Source of the DNA: Caulobacterales bacterium
Lineage (GTDB): Bacteria > Pseudomonadota > Alphaproteobacteria > Caulobacterales > Aquidulcibacteraceae
Reading direction: 5' to 3'
NCBI GenBank assembly: GCA_017303355.1
Contig: JAFLCU010000005.1
Span: 124,001-188,000 of the forward strand
Length of the DNA: 64,000 nucleotides
The notes under the pieces are model-generated. The model saw nothing but the letters and a program-made list of their open reading frames with translations, ran no database searches and was not told the DNA's origin. This document shows positions 1-8,689 of the stretch, in pieces. The translations under genes were made by a program, and so were the position numbers. Every line of letters starts with the position of its first letter. Position 1 is the stretch's first letter.

Positions 1-636
1 GTATAGACGATCATGGGTGTGGGGCGCCGTAAGCAGGCGCCTGCCCAGATCGTTTTCACCAAAGCCCATATGGCGGCGCTCGTCCGAGACGATACCGCGC
101 AACATCTCCGCCGTGACCGGATCGGCCGTCCCGGCGTGATGGCGAAAGACGGTGAACTCCAGGCACTCCAGGATCACATTCTGCGCAAACACAGATGCTT
201 CCCAATCGCGCGCATCGACAAACTCGAGCAGACGATCCTTGAATTTGAGCAAGCTTCGATTGGCGCGCCGCGCGATTTCGGCGTCCGGGTCGGCGACGCC
301 GAGTTGCTTCATGCGATGGAGCAGAACCTCCAGGTGGCGGCCCTCGTCGACGACTTGCGTCGCAAGAAATATCTTCGCGCCGCGATCGGGTGCAAACCCG
401 ATCATGCCGCTTGAGGCGTCGAGTGCGGCGGTTTCACCTACGCAATAATTGCAGAGCGTCGTTATGAGTCCGTCGCGCTGGCGCTCAGTGAGATCGACTT
501 CTTCAAGCCCAGGGCTCACGCCGTATGGCCGGCCGTGGAGGTAGCCCTCCACGGCCTCGAACCAGAACTCGAACGAATGCACAGTGGCGCGAAACTCGGC
601 TTCGCCCAATTCGTGCGGGTTATCGGCTTCAGTCAC
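1..636 (-). CDS. Ferritin-like diiron protein, paralogue of the next gene (partial, 3' end off window)
   Basis: The reading frame is open from a GTG at 636 to the window edge (212 codons, no stop). It carries the four-helix diiron pattern: a Glu in GETAAL (near residue 70), DEGRH (near 100), ILE (near 150) and SDERRH (near 180), the same motif set as the neighbouring gene at 647-1519, so the two are tandem paralogues 10 nt apart and probably one operon. The family is ferritin-like; ligands of this type bind two irons and usually react with O2 or peroxide. No substrate can be named. The GTG start is chosen because there is no in-frame ATG close by and it directly follows the upstream stop. Confidence 0.75.
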   Translation of the reverse strand, partial: MTEADNPHELGEAEFRATVHSFEFWFEAVEGYLHGRPYGVSPGLEEVDLTERQRDGLITTLCNYCVGETAALDASSGMIGFAPDRGAKIFLATQVVDEGRHLEVLLHRMKQLGVADPDAEIARRANRSLLKFKDRLLEFVDARDWEASVFAQNVILECLEFTVFRHHAGTADPVTAEMLRGIVSDERRHMGFGENDLGRRLLTAPHTHDRLY

Positions 637-646
637 GGGAGGCGCC

Positions 647-1519
647 TTAGACCGGTGACTGATATTCAAGGCCGATGCGGCCAAGCCGCGTCTTGAATTC
701 CTTCAGCACCGTCGCCGAAAGCGCCCCTTCCATTTCTTCATTGGAAGCCTCGGCCATATTGAGCCCCTGATAGGTAGGCGCGGGCTTGCCTTTCTGAGGC
801 GCACTTGGGCGCGCTTCAGCGGGACCGCCATTCCTCGCGAACGCTTCGTGGAAGGTCGCCAGCATGTGCTTGGTCATATCGCGCTGCATGCGCTGCACTT
901 CCGGTTTCTTCTCCGGATAGCGGCGGATGAGATCGCCAATGCGATTTTCGCCGAAGCCAACATGGCGCCGCTCGTCGGCGATTGTGCCCGACAATGTGCG
1001 CGCGAATTTCGGATTTGCCGCCTCGGCCCCCGCATGCAGCATTTCGAACACCGAAAACGCCATGCCTTCGAGTACGATATTCTGGCCAACGACGCCGGCG
1101 ACGAAATCCTTCTTGTCGATCTTTTCCAACAGAACCTCGGCGAACTTGCCGAGATGGGGGTTGATGTAGGTTGCGATCGTCGATTCCAGATCGTTCGGCT
1201 TGACGCCAAGATCGAAGAGCCGCTGCGTGAAGATCTCGACATGGCGGCCTTCGTCGAGCGTTTGCGTCGCCAGGAAGGTCTTGCTTGCCTGGTCGGGTGC
1301 GGCGTTAACGAGCCCAGATGAGGCCGCGAGCGCGCAGCGCTCGCCGGCGATCAATTGCACCGTCGTGCGGATCTGTTGCTCGCGATAATCATCGTTCTGG
1401 AGCAGCTCCTCCGGCTCGCGCTCATCGGCGCCATGACCATAGATTGTGTCCTCAAGATAGCCTTGCGGACAAGATTCAAGCCATTTCTGGATCGAATAAT
1501 TGGAAAGAAAATCCACCAT
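647..1519 (-). CDS. Ferritin-like diiron protein
   Basis: A 290-residue protein whose N-terminal two thirds form a ferritin-like bundle. Metal-ligand motifs are visible: Glu in AGERCAL (about residue 60), DEGRH (about 90), NIVLE (about 148) and ADERRH (about 183). The last 70 residues are a Pro/Ala-rich linker and a charged tail not found in the downstream paralogue. A good GGGAGG ribosome site precedes the ATG. Two FNR/FixK-type boxes lie 128-282 nt upstream, so oxygen-responsive expression is plausible. Proteins of this type are annotated ferritin-like or ribonucleotide-reductase-like; the real reaction is unknown. Confidence 0.8.
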   Translation of the reverse strand: MVDFLSNYSIQKWLESCPQGYLEDTIYGHGADEREPEELLQNDDYREQQIRTTVQLIAGERCALAASSGLVNAAPDQASKTFLATQTLDEGRHVEIFTQRLFDLGVKPNDLESTIATYINPHLGKFAEVLLEKIDKKDFVAGVVGQNIVLEGMAFSVFEMLHAGAEAANPKFARTLSGTIADERRHVGFGENRIGDLIRRYPEKKPEVQRMQRDMTKHMLATFHEAFARNGGPAEARPSAPQKGKPAPTYQGLNMAEASNEEMEGALSATVLKEFKTRLGRIGLEYQSPV

Positions 1520-1646
1520 CGCAGCACCTCCCTGCGCAACGTGTTGTGAATTTCAACAGCGTCGCGGCTCGCGGCGCTCGGCCCAGCCGGCGTCGCGTAA
1601 ATGGTGGAGGCGACGTGAAGATTAGCTCTCCTCGCGCGGTTGGAGT

Positions 1647-1660
1647 TTGATCCCCATCAA
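1647..1660. promoter_or_regulatory. Perfect FNR/FixK consensus box
   Basis: TTGAT-CCCC-ATCAA is a full match to the CRP/FNR-family consensus TTGAT-N4-ATCAA recognised by FNR, FnrL, FixK and Anr proteins. It lies 128 nt before the diiron gene start at 1519, which is the only gene it could serve in this direction. Confidence 0.65.
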
Positions 1661-1787
1661 GGGATAAGTTGCGCTCTGTCGCCGCAGGCCCAACGGATCT
1701 TTCTCGCAAGGCGCAAACAGCACATCGTTCTCAATCGCGACGCGACGGCATTCGCCGCCCTGTTGCGGCTATCGACCGCGCTTTGAT

Positions 1788-1801
1788 TTGATGATGGTCA
1801 A
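1788..1801. promoter_or_regulatory. Second FNR/FixK-type box
   Basis: TTGA-TGATGG-TCAA keeps both four-base half sites of the FNR/FixK core, with one mismatch to the longer 14-mer consensus. It is 127 nt from the first box, closer to the convergent DUF2892 gene end than to any start, so only the diiron operon is a likely target. Confidence 0.5.
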
Positions 1802-1903
1802 ACGCGCCCGCGCAGGATCATGATTGATTTTGCGTCTAGCGCACCCCAGCGCTTTGAGAAGGCCTGCCGCCCGCACCGTGGAGGCGCGGAACGCTCGGTC
1901 GGG

Positions 1904-1933
1904 CAGCCGCTCCGCGCCAAAGCGGAGCGGCTG
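1904..1933 (-). terminator. Strong hairpin behind the RND/DUF2892 operon
   Basis: Perfect 12-bp stem (CAGCCGCTCCGC / GCGGAGCGGCTG) with a 6-nt loop, 12 nt past the DUF2892 stop codon. There is no T tract on the minus strand (three T follow on the plus strand), so it may be a weak terminator or an mRNA 3' stabiliser. Confidence 0.5.
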
Positions 1934-1944
1934 TTTCATGTGCG

Positions 1945-2136
1945 CTATCCGTGCGGCTTGCAGGTGCGGATGCCGAAGAGCGCGTAGGCGGGGCAAAAGC
2001 CAACGATCCCGGTCAGCAGCGGCACAAGCCCGAACCACGCCCATGGCGTCTGCGGGCCGACGAACGCCAGCGAGATGATCGCCAGCCCCACGATGACACG
2101 TAGCACCCGATCGAGCGCGCCTTCATTCGTTTGCAT
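1945..2136 (-). CDS. DUF2892 (YgaP-type) small membrane protein
   Basis: 63 residues with two hydrophobic segments (about 13-27 and 31-50), a GFCPAYALFG motif and a second Cys near the C-terminus. This is the DUF2892 transmembrane half of YgaP-like proteins; in YgaP it is fused to a rhodanese domain. Here the rhodanese is a separate gene at the other end of the same operon (6458-6814). Last gene of the leftward operon, 13 nt after the RND gene. A role in sulfane-sulfur handling is inferred from family and context. Confidence 0.8.
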   Translation of the reverse strand: MQTNEGALDRVLRVIVGLAIISLAFVGPQTPWAWFGLVPLLTGIVGFCPAYALFGIRTCKPHG

Positions 2137-2149
2137 AATATCCTCCTGC

Positions 2150-5100
2150 TTATTCGGCCGCTTTAAGCTCAGCGGCGCCGTGAGAATTGAGCGCGTCCGG
2201 CGCCTGCGTATCGCGCTCGTCGTCGCGCATGACGATGTAGATCGCCGGGATCACGAGCACCGTCAGCAGGGTCGATGACGCCAGACCGAACAGGAGCGAG
2301 ATCGCAAGCCCCTGGAAGATTGGATCGGTCAGAATGACCGCCGCGCCAATCATCGCCGCGAGCGCCGTCAGCAGGATCGGCTTGAACCGTATCGCGCCGG
2401 CCTCCAGCAGGATCTCGCGCAGCGACTTGCCGTCCGTGTCGGCGTGGCGAATGAAATCCACGAGCAGGATCGAGTTGCGCACGATAATGCCCGCCAGCGC
2501 GATGAAGCCGATCATCGATGTCGCGGTGAACGGCGCGTTGAACAGCACGTGACCAATCACGATGCCAATCAGCGTCAACGGGATGGGCGTCAGGATCACC
2601 AGCGGCAGTTTGAAGCTCTTAAACTGCGCCACCACCAGAATGTAGATGCCGAAGATCGCCACAGCGAACGCCGCGCCCATGTCGCGGAACGTGACATAGG
2701 TGATTTCCCACTCGCCGTCCCAAAGCAGCGTAGGCGCGGATTCATCTTCCGGCTGACCATAGAGGCTCACCATGGGACGCGGCAGATCACCCCAATCGTG
2801 CGCTTTGACGGCGTCGCCCACGGCGATCATGCCGTAGATCGGCGCTTCATAGGCGCCCGCCAGCTCCGCCGTCACCATCTCCGCGTAACGCCCATCGCGG
2901 CGGAAGATTGGATACGATCCCTGCTCCGTCCGCGCCGCGACCACTTCGCCCAATTGAACAAGCCGCGAATTGTTCGCCGCCATCGCCACCGGCATGGATG
3001 CAAGATTTTCCGACCAGCTTCGCGCCGATTGCGGCAAGCGCACCGCGATCTCGATCGGATTGCGGCCTTCGCCACGATGCGAATAGCCCACCACCTGACC
3101 ACCAAGCGTCGCGGCGACGGAATCCAGCACCTGTTGTTCGGATACGCCAAAATGTTCGAGTTGCGATCGATCAGGCGTAAGGCGCAGGCGCGGCCGCTGT
3201 TCACCGAAACTGTCGTCGACATCGACGATGTACGGCACGCTGTTAAAAATGCCGCGCACCTCACTGGCGACGGCGCGGCGCGTCTCGGCGTCGGGGCCGT
3301 AGATTTCCGCGAGCAGCGTTGAGATCACGGGCGGGCCAGGCGGCACCTCAACGACGCGAACCACCGTCCCTTCCGGCGTCGCCAGCGCACGGAGGCGCTC
3401 GCGCATGTCGAGCGCGATCGCATGGCTTGCGCGGTCGCGGTCATGGCGCGGCGCCAACGTAACTTGGAGATCGCCCAGTTCCGGCCGATTGCGCAGATAA
3501 TAGTGCCGCACAAGCCCGTTGAAATTGAACGGCGCAGCCGCGCCCGCATAGGCGTCGACCGATTGCACCTCGGGAATGCGCTCCACCACCCGCGCCGCCT
3601 CGATCAGCACGCGCTCGGTTTCCTCAAGCGAGGCGCCTTCCGGAAGATCGACGACAACCTGCACTTCCGACTTGTTGTCGAAGGGCAAAAGCTTCACGCG
3701 CACAATGCCGAAGCCGAAGAGAGAGCAAGCTATAAGCGTCGCCACGCCGACGCCGATGAGAAACGTGCGCGAGGATTTCCGCGACCGTATGATCGGCGAG
3801 GCGACGCGCCGATAGAGGCGGCCGAGAACACCCTCGTCGTGGCCGTGCCCGCCATGCGACGCCGCGAGCGTCTTGCGCGCGAACCGCACCATCAGCCATG
3901 GCGCGAGCACCATGGCGACAAAGAACGAAAACACCATCGCCGCCGACGCGTTCGCCGGGATCGGCGCCATGTAAGGCCCCATAAGGCCGGACACGAACAT
4001 CATCGGCAAAAGTGCCGCGATCACGGTCAGCGTGGCGATGATGGTGGGATTGCCGACCTCGGCGACGGCCTCGATAGCCGCCTCGTAGCGGCCGCGCCCG
4101 TCGCGCATGGCCCAGTGACGGGCGATGTTCTCGATCACCACGATCGCGTCATCGACAAGTATGCCGATGGAGAAGATCAGCGCGAACAAACTGACACGAT
4201 TGATCGTGTAGCCCATCAGATTGGACGCAAAAAGAGTCAGCAGGATCGTCGTCGGGATGACAAACGCCGTCACCAGCGCCTCGCGCCATCCGATCGTAAA
4301 GCCGATCAATATGACAATGGAAATCGTCGCGAGGCCCAAATGGTAGAGAAGCTCGTTCGCCTTCTCATTGGCCGTCTCGCCGTAATTACGCGTCATCACC
4401 GCGCTCACGCCCTCGGGGATCAAGCGCCCTTCGAGTTGATGCAGCCGGCGCTCAATCGCCTGAGAGACGACCACGGCGTTCGCCCCGTCGCGCTTGGCGA
4501 TGGCGAGGCTCACCGCCGGCGCCATGCGGCTTTCGCCCGCCGCTCCTTCACGCGTAAAGCGCCACACTCGCGCTTGATCTTCTCGGGGCGCCAGCGTCAC
4601 ATCGGCGACATCGCGCAGATAGACGCTGCGGCCATCGGCGGCGCTGACTGTCAGCAAGCCAATATCGGTGGGCTCGTCGAGCGTGCGTCCGATGATAGTG
4701 GAAGCAGTTTCGCTGCGCCCGCGCAGATCACCGCCCGGAAACGAGCGGTTGGCGTTACGGACCGCCTCGATCACCGAACCCAGCGGCACGCCGTACAACG
4801 CCAACCTGCCGGGATCCGGCGCCACACGAATTTCCTGCGGGCGCCCGCCGACGATGAAAGTCAGGCCCACATCGTCAATCTTCATCAATTCGTTCTGAAG
4901 CTCATCGGCGAGCAGATAGAGCGCTTGGTCGTTCCAGCGATCCGCGACACGCGCGTCGGGCGAGAGCGTGATGACGGCGATGGGCACGTCGCTGATGCCG
5001 CGCGCGACAATCTGCGGCTCGGGAACGCCAACTGGAATGCGGCTAATATTGGCCCGCACCTCGGATTGAATGCGCGTGATGGCGGCGTCCGGATGAGTGC

Positions 5101-5407
5101 CGACCTCGAAGCGCGCCGTCACAAGCACGCCATCGTCATTGGTCTGGCTATAGACGTGCTCGACGCCGTCTATGCCCTTGACGATAATCTCAAGCGGCTT
5201 GGTGATCAGTTCGACGGCGTCGGGCGCGCGCAGGCCGTCCGCCCGCACCATGATGTCCACCAGCGGCACGCTGATCTGGGGCTCTTCCTCACGCGGAATG
5301 CTGAACAGCGCGAGCAGGCCCAATGCGAGCGCGGTTAACAGGAAGAGCGGCGTCAGCGGCGAACGGATCGTCGCCTTGGTGATCGCGCCGGAGACGCCGA
5401 GATTCAT
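2150..5407 (-). CDS. RND-family efflux pump, inner-membrane permease (HAE1/AcrB-like)
   Basis: 1085 residues, the usual length for an RND pump: one N-terminal TM helix, a large periplasmic loop, TM2-6, a second loop, and TM7-12. The proton-relay pair is visible in TM4 (GILVDDAIVVIEN), as in AcrB. It overlaps the end of the membrane-fusion gene by 4 nt, so the two are translationally coupled. The partner outer-membrane channel is probably the TolC-like gene at 8886 in the divergent operon. RND pumps of this type recur next to BigR/SqrR-type regulators and sulfide genes; the exported substrate is unknown. Confidence 0.9.
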   Translation of the reverse strand: MNLGVSGAITKATIRSPLTPLFLLTALALGLLALFSIPREEEPQISVPLVDIMVRADGLRAPDAVELITKPLEIIVKGIDGVEHVYSQTNDDGVLVTARFEVGTHPDAAITRIQSEVRANISRIPVGVPEPQIVARGISDVPIAVITLSPDARVADRWNDQALYLLADELQNELMKIDDVGLTFIVGGRPQEIRVAPDPGRLALYGVPLGSVIEAVRNANRSFPGGDLRGRSETASTIIGRTLDEPTDIGLLTVSAADGRSVYLRDVADVTLAPREDQARVWRFTREGAAGESRMAPAVSLAIAKRDGANAVVVSQAIERRLHQLEGRLIPEGVSAVMTRNYGETANEKANELLYHLGLATISIVILIGFTIGWREALVTAFVIPTTILLTLFASNLMGYTINRVSLFALIFSIGILVDDAIVVIENIARHWAMRDGRGRYEAAIEAVAEVGNPTIIATLTVIAALLPMMFVSGLMGPYMAPIPANASAAMVFSFFVAMVLAPWLMVRFARKTLAASHGGHGHDEGVLGRLYRRVASPIIRSRKSSRTFLIGVGVATLIACSLFGFGIVRVKLLPFDNKSEVQVVVDLPEGASLEETERVLIEAARVVERIPEVQSVDAYAGAAAPFNFNGLVRHYYLRNRPELGDLQVTLAPRHDRDRASHAIALDMRERLRALATPEGTVVRVVEVPPGPPVISTLLAEIYGPDAETRRAVASEVRGIFNSVPYIVDVDDSFGEQRPRLRLTPDRSQLEHFGVSEQQVLDSVAATLGGQVVGYSHRGEGRNPIEIAVRLPQSARSWSENLASMPVAMAANNSRLVQLGEVVAARTEQGSYPIFRRDGRYAEMVTAELAGAYEAPIYGMIAVGDAVKAHDWGDLPRPMVSLYGQPEDESAPTLLWDGEWEITYVTFRDMGAAFAVAIFGIYILVVAQFKSFKLPLVILTPIPLTLIGIVIGHVLFNAPFTATSMIGFIALAGIIVRNSILLVDFIRHADTDGKSLREILLEAGAIRFKPILLTALAAMIGAAVILTDPIFQGLAISLLFGLASSTLLTVLVIPAIYIVMRDDERDTQAPDALNSHGAAELKAAE

Positions 5408-6447
5408 GCGCCGCCCTCCGCCGGCGCGATCTGATCGCCGGCCCGAAGGCCCGACAAAATCTCAACGCCGTCATCCATGTTCTCGATCGGCGTGCGCGCG
5501 CCGCGCTGCACAGGCGCCTCGATCGCGGCGCCGTCGCGCCAGAGTCGCACATAATCAACTCCATAGCGGGTGACGATATAGCGGCTGGGTATGACGAACG
5601 CCCGCCGCTCGCCGGCCGGCGCAAGCACGCGCACGCGCGCGCCGATGAACTCGCCATCGAGGCTGGCCGCATCGAGATCGGCTGTCACCATGCCATTGTC
5701 GATGGCGGGATAGACTTGGCGCACGCGCGCTGTGCGCACCGGCGCGGCGTCGTCACCCAAAATGCGGATGTCTTGACCTTCGCGCAGCAAGCTCGCTTCG
5801 CCTTCCGGCAGTTCAATGCGCAGCACGCGCGCGCCGGTCGAGATTGCAACGACGATATCGCCCGGCATGACGACAGCGCCTTGCGGGATCGGCAGTCGCG
5901 TCACGCGCCCATCCGCCGGCGCATAAACGCGGCCCTGCCCCGCCAGGGCGCCGGCCGCGCCGGCTTGTGCGCGGGCGGCGCGCAATTGCGCTTCCGCCGC
6001 GCTCGCCTGCGCCTGCACCGCGTCCATGCGCGCTTGCGCATAGACGCCGCGTTCAAAAAGGTATTGCGCGCGCCGGAGATCGCCGCGCGCCTGCTCGGCG
6101 GCCGCCTCGGCCGCGCCAACGCCCGCGCTGCCCGCTTGCGCCTCCAGCGAGAGCCTCTGATCGACGATGACCGCCAGCAATTGGCCGCGTCGCACTGGGG
6201 CGCCTTCGCGCACATGCACCTGCTGCAGCGTGCCACCGATCCGCGCGCGCGCATCGCCGATGTCGCGATTGGTCAAAACCGCGGCCACCGTCTTGTAGTC
6301 GGGCGCGGTCACCTCCTGGACGGTCAACAAACCCTGAGGAGGCGCTGGCGCGGCGGCGGGCGGCGCGTGTTCGCCGCGCCCACAGCTCGCGAGCACGACA
6401 GCCGCCGCCAACGCACCCGTCACACCAAGATGGCGCCACCCTCGCAT
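5404..6447 (-). CDS. RND efflux membrane-fusion (periplasmic adaptor) lipoprotein
   Basis: 347 residues. A lipobox LASC places the lipidated Cys at residue 22. A biotinyl-lipoyl-like hairpin region (ARIGGTLQQVHVREGAPVRRG and its return strand VYAPADGRVTRLPIPQGAVV) flanks an Ala/Gln-rich coiled-coil segment (about 95-165), as in HlyD/AcrA adaptors. It links the permease at 2150 to an outer-membrane channel. Transcribed after the rhodanese gene with a 10-nt gap. Confidence 0.88.
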   Translation of the reverse strand: MRGWRHLGVTGALAAAVVLASCGRGEHAPPAAAPAPPQGLLTVQEVTAPDYKTVAAVLTNRDIGDARARIGGTLQQVHVREGAPVRRGQLLAVIVDQRLSLEAQAGSAGVGAAEAAAEQARGDLRRAQYLFERGVYAQARMDAVQAQASAAEAQLRAARAQAGAAGALAGQGRVYAPADGRVTRLPIPQGAVVMPGDIVVAISTGARVLRIELPEGEASLLREGQDIRILGDDAAPVRTARVRQVYPAIDNGMVTADLDAASLDGEFIGARVRVLAPAGERRAFVIPSRYIVTRYGVDYVRLWRDGAAIEAPVQRGARTPIENMDDGVEILSGLRAGDQIAPAEGGA

Positions 6448-6457
6448 TTTACGCTCC

Positions 6458-6814
6458 CTATCGCCGATCGCGGACCGCGCCGCTCGCCGGATCGATCGTC
6501 ACGGTCGGCAGGCCCGCCGCTTTCCACGCGCCGATCCCGCCCCGCATATGCGCGCGCACCGGAACGCCGGCTTGCACGCATGCCGCGAAGGCGGCGGCCG
6601 AGCGCTTGCCCGATCCGCAATGTAAAACGATCGGTTGCTTTGCATCCTTCGGCAGAAGCGCGGCATCAAATGTCGACAACGGATAAAGCAGCGCGCCATG
6701 GATTCGCTCGGCGGCGAATTCCATCGGTTCGCGCACATCGACCAGTACGATTTCGCGCCGGGCCAGCGCTTCGGCGATCTGATCAGGCGACATGGTCGGG
6801 GGATTGTTAAACAC
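6458..6814 (-). CDS. Single-domain rhodanese (sulfurtransferase)
   Basis: About 118 residues with one rhodanese domain; the active-site loop reads HCGSGKRS with the persulfide-forming Cys, preceded by the VDVREPMEF signature. The start is placed at a GTG at 6814 because GGAGG lies 7 nt before it; a TTG at 6829 would overlap that ribosome site, and an ATG at 6793 is the other option. First gene of the leftward operon, back to back with the sulfide:quinone reductase. It likely transfers sulfane sulfur formed by that enzyme (inference). Confidence 0.85.
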   Translation of the reverse strand: MFNNPPTMSPDQIAEALARREIVLVDVREPMEFAAERIHGALLYPLSTFDAALLPKDAKQPIVLHCGSGKRSAAAFAACVQAGVPVRAHMRGGIGAWKAAGLPTVTIDPASGAVRDRR

Positions 6815-6972
6815 GGATCGCCTCCTCAAACCCTGCGCGCGCGGCCCTTGCCCCGGTGATGCGGCAGGTCTGTTCTTTCATACTTGCGTATATACGGTTT
6901 TACTTATATATAGTCAAGCGGACGCCGCGCGCGCCCTCAAGTGGCGCCCCGGCCGCACCGGAGGAATCAGCA
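6815..6972. promoter_or_regulatory. Divergent control region of the sulfide operons
   Basis: The only AT-rich patch in the block (about 6877-6916). It contains a perfect 10-bp palindrome CGTATATACG at 6887-6896, nested in an ATAC-N4-GTAT repeat starting at 6882, followed by an ACTTATATATAGT run. Both operons start here, and the ArsR-type regulator at 10142 is the obvious candidate binder. The operator assignment is inference. Confidence 0.55.
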
Positions 6973-8244
6973 ATGGCCGAGATCGTCATACTGGGCGCGG
7001 GGCTTGGCGGGGTCATCGCCGCCTATGAGATAAAGAACAAGGTTCGCGCCGAGGACAGGGTCACGCTCGTTTCGAGGGGCGACGCTTACCATTTCGTCCC
7101 CTCCAATCCTTGGGTCGCCGTCAGTTGGCGTGACCGAAAATCGATCGAGGTGAAGCTTCCGGCCGTGATGAAAAAGCGCGGCATCGCGTTCGTGGACAGC
7201 CCCGCCAAACAGGTCCTGCCGGCGCAGAACCGCCTCGCACTCGATGACGGGCGCTCGATTCCTTACGATTATCTCGTCATCGCAACTGGCCCCGACCTCG
7301 CCTTCGATGAAATTCCCGGCCTTGGTCCAGCCGCCAACACGCAATCGATATGTCATGTCGATCATGCGGAGAAAGCAGCACTCGCTTTCGACGCATTCTG
7401 CAAGAACCCCGGCCCCATCGTTGTCGGCGCGGTCCAAGGCGCGAGCTGTTTCGGTCCCGCCTATGAATTCGCGATGATCCTCGATACCGAGCTGCGCGCG
7501 CGACGCATTCGCGACCGCGTGCCGATGACCTTCGTCACCTCCGAACCCTATATCGGCCATCTCGGGCTTGACGGGGTCGGAGACACCAAGGGCCTGCTCG
7601 AAAGTGAAATGCGCAACCGGCACATCAAATGGATCACCAATGCGCGCGTCGCCTCCGTCGATCCCGGCCTGATGCATGTCGAGGAGATCAATGAAGACGG
7701 CTCGGTGAAAGCCGTGCACGATCTGCCATTCGGTTTCTCCATGATGTTGCCCGCCTTTCGCGGCGTCGCGGCGCTGAAGGGCGCGGAGGGGCTGACCAAT
7801 CCGCGCGGCTTCGTGCTGATCGACAAGAACCAGCGCAACCCGACCTATCGCAACATTTTCAGCATCGGCGTCACCGTCGCCATCCCGCCGATGGGCAAGA
7901 CGGCCGTGCCCGTGGGGGTGCCGAAGACAGGCTTCATGATCGAATCCATGGTCACCGCGACGGCCGAGAACATCGGAGCCTTGCTGCGCGGCAAAGCCGC
8001 TGACGCCGAGGCGACATGGAACGCAATCTGTCTCGCAGATTTCGGCGACGGCGGCGTCGCTTTCGTCGCTCAACCGCAAATACCGCCACGCAATGTCAAT
8101 TGGTCGGCCGAGGGCAAATGGGTCCACCTCGCCAAGGAAGCGTTCGAGAAATATTTCCTCGGAAAGGTGCGCAAGGGCCGGAGCGAGCCCTTTTACGAAG
8201 GCCTCGTCATGGATGTCCTCGGCATCAAGAAAGTGAAGGACTGA
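6973..8244 (+). CDS. sqr: Sulfide:quinone oxidoreductase
   Basis: 423 residues from an ATG with GAGGA 6 nt upstream; the longer frame from 6856 has no ribosome site. N-terminal FAD Rossmann motif GAGLGG (8-13) and a second ATGP dinucleotide segment (104-107). Cys127, Cys159 and Cys353 are all present, the trio needed for sulfide oxidation in the Rhodobacter-type enzyme as I recall its numbering. It oxidises sulfide to sulfane sulfur and passes electrons to quinone at the membrane. Followed at 4 nt by a thioredoxin and divergent to a rhodanese, which fits sulfide detoxification. Confidence 0.88.
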   Translation: MAEIVILGAGLGGVIAAYEIKNKVRAEDRVTLVSRGDAYHFVPSNPWVAVSWRDRKSIEVKLPAVMKKRGIAFVDSPAKQVLPAQNRLALDDGRSIPYDYLVIATGPDLAFDEIPGLGPAANTQSICHVDHAEKAALAFDAFCKNPGPIVVGAVQGASCFGPAYEFAMILDTELRARRIRDRVPMTFVTSEPYIGHLGLDGVGDTKGLLESEMRNRHIKWITNARVASVDPGLMHVEEINEDGSVKAVHDLPFGFSMMLPAFRGVAALKGAEGLTNPRGFVLIDKNQRNPTYRNIFSIGVTVAIPPMGKTAVPVGVPKTGFMIESMVTATAENIGALLRGKAADAEATWNAICLADFGDGGVAFVAQPQIPPRNVNWSAEGKWVHLAKEAFEKYFLGKVRKGRSEPFYEGLVMDVLGIKKVKD

Positions 8245-8248
8245 CGCT

Positions 8249-8689
8249 ATGCGCGCGCTCACACAGGTCGCCTGTCCGGCTTGCGCCACAGGCAATCGCA
8301 TCGCGCCAGGACACGCCCCCGCGAGCGGCAAATGCGGCAAGTGCGGCGAAGCTCTCTTCCCGGGCGCGCCGATCGATGTCGATGATTCAGCCTTTGCCAG
8401 CCACCTTCAGCATACGAGAGGCCTGATCGTTCTCGATGTGTGGGCGCCCTGGTGTGGCCCGTGCCGCATGATGGCGCCGCATTTCGCGGACGCCGCCCGT
8501 CAGCTGAACGGCAAGGCGGTGTTTCTCAAGATGAACGCCGACAAATGTGAGACGCCGGCGCGCCTCGGCGTGCGCGGCATTCCCGCGATCTTCCTGTTCG
8601 ACAATGGCAAAGCCGTCGCCAATCAAGCTGGTTTGATGACGACGGATGCGCTGACCCAATGGATCAATAACGCAAGGAGCATGGCATGA
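8249..8689 (+). CDS. trxC: Thioredoxin 2-type protein with N-terminal zinc ribbon
   Basis: 146 residues. An N-terminal ribbon has Cys9/12 and Cys29/32 (CPAC...CGKC), then a thioredoxin fold with WCGPC at 68-72. This matches TrxC. Located 4 nt after the sulfide:quinone reductase gene and overlapping the next gene by 4 nt, so it probably reduces persulfides or polysulfides generated in the same pathway (inference from context). Confidence 0.88.
   Translation: MRALTQVACPACATGNRIAPGHAPASGKCGKCGEALFPGAPIDVDDSAFASHLQHTRGLIVLDVWAPWCGPCRMMAPHFADAARQLNGKAVFLKMNADKCETPARLGVRGIPAIFLFDNGKAVANQAGLMTTDALTQWINNARSMA

Larger units (their letters stand above)
1520..1944. other. 425-nt non-coding stretch with two FNR/FixK-type boxes and a strong hairpin
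   Basis: No convincing coding frame is present; the open frames here lack family features and ribosome sites. It holds the leader of the diiron operon (leftward), two oxygen-regulator-type boxes at 1647-1660 and 1788-1801, and the hairpin at 1904-1933 behind the DUF2892 gene. Confidence 0.6.

Noticed and set aside
1769-2044. 91-codon minus-strand frame overlapping the DUF2892 gene
   Set aside because: Overlaps a strong hairpin and the DUF2892 gene in another frame, with no family support.
3422-5338. 638-codon plus-strand frame opposite the RND gene
   Set aside because: A shadow frame: His/Arg/Asp-rich composition, no family feature, no ribosome site; the minus strand encodes a complete RND pump.
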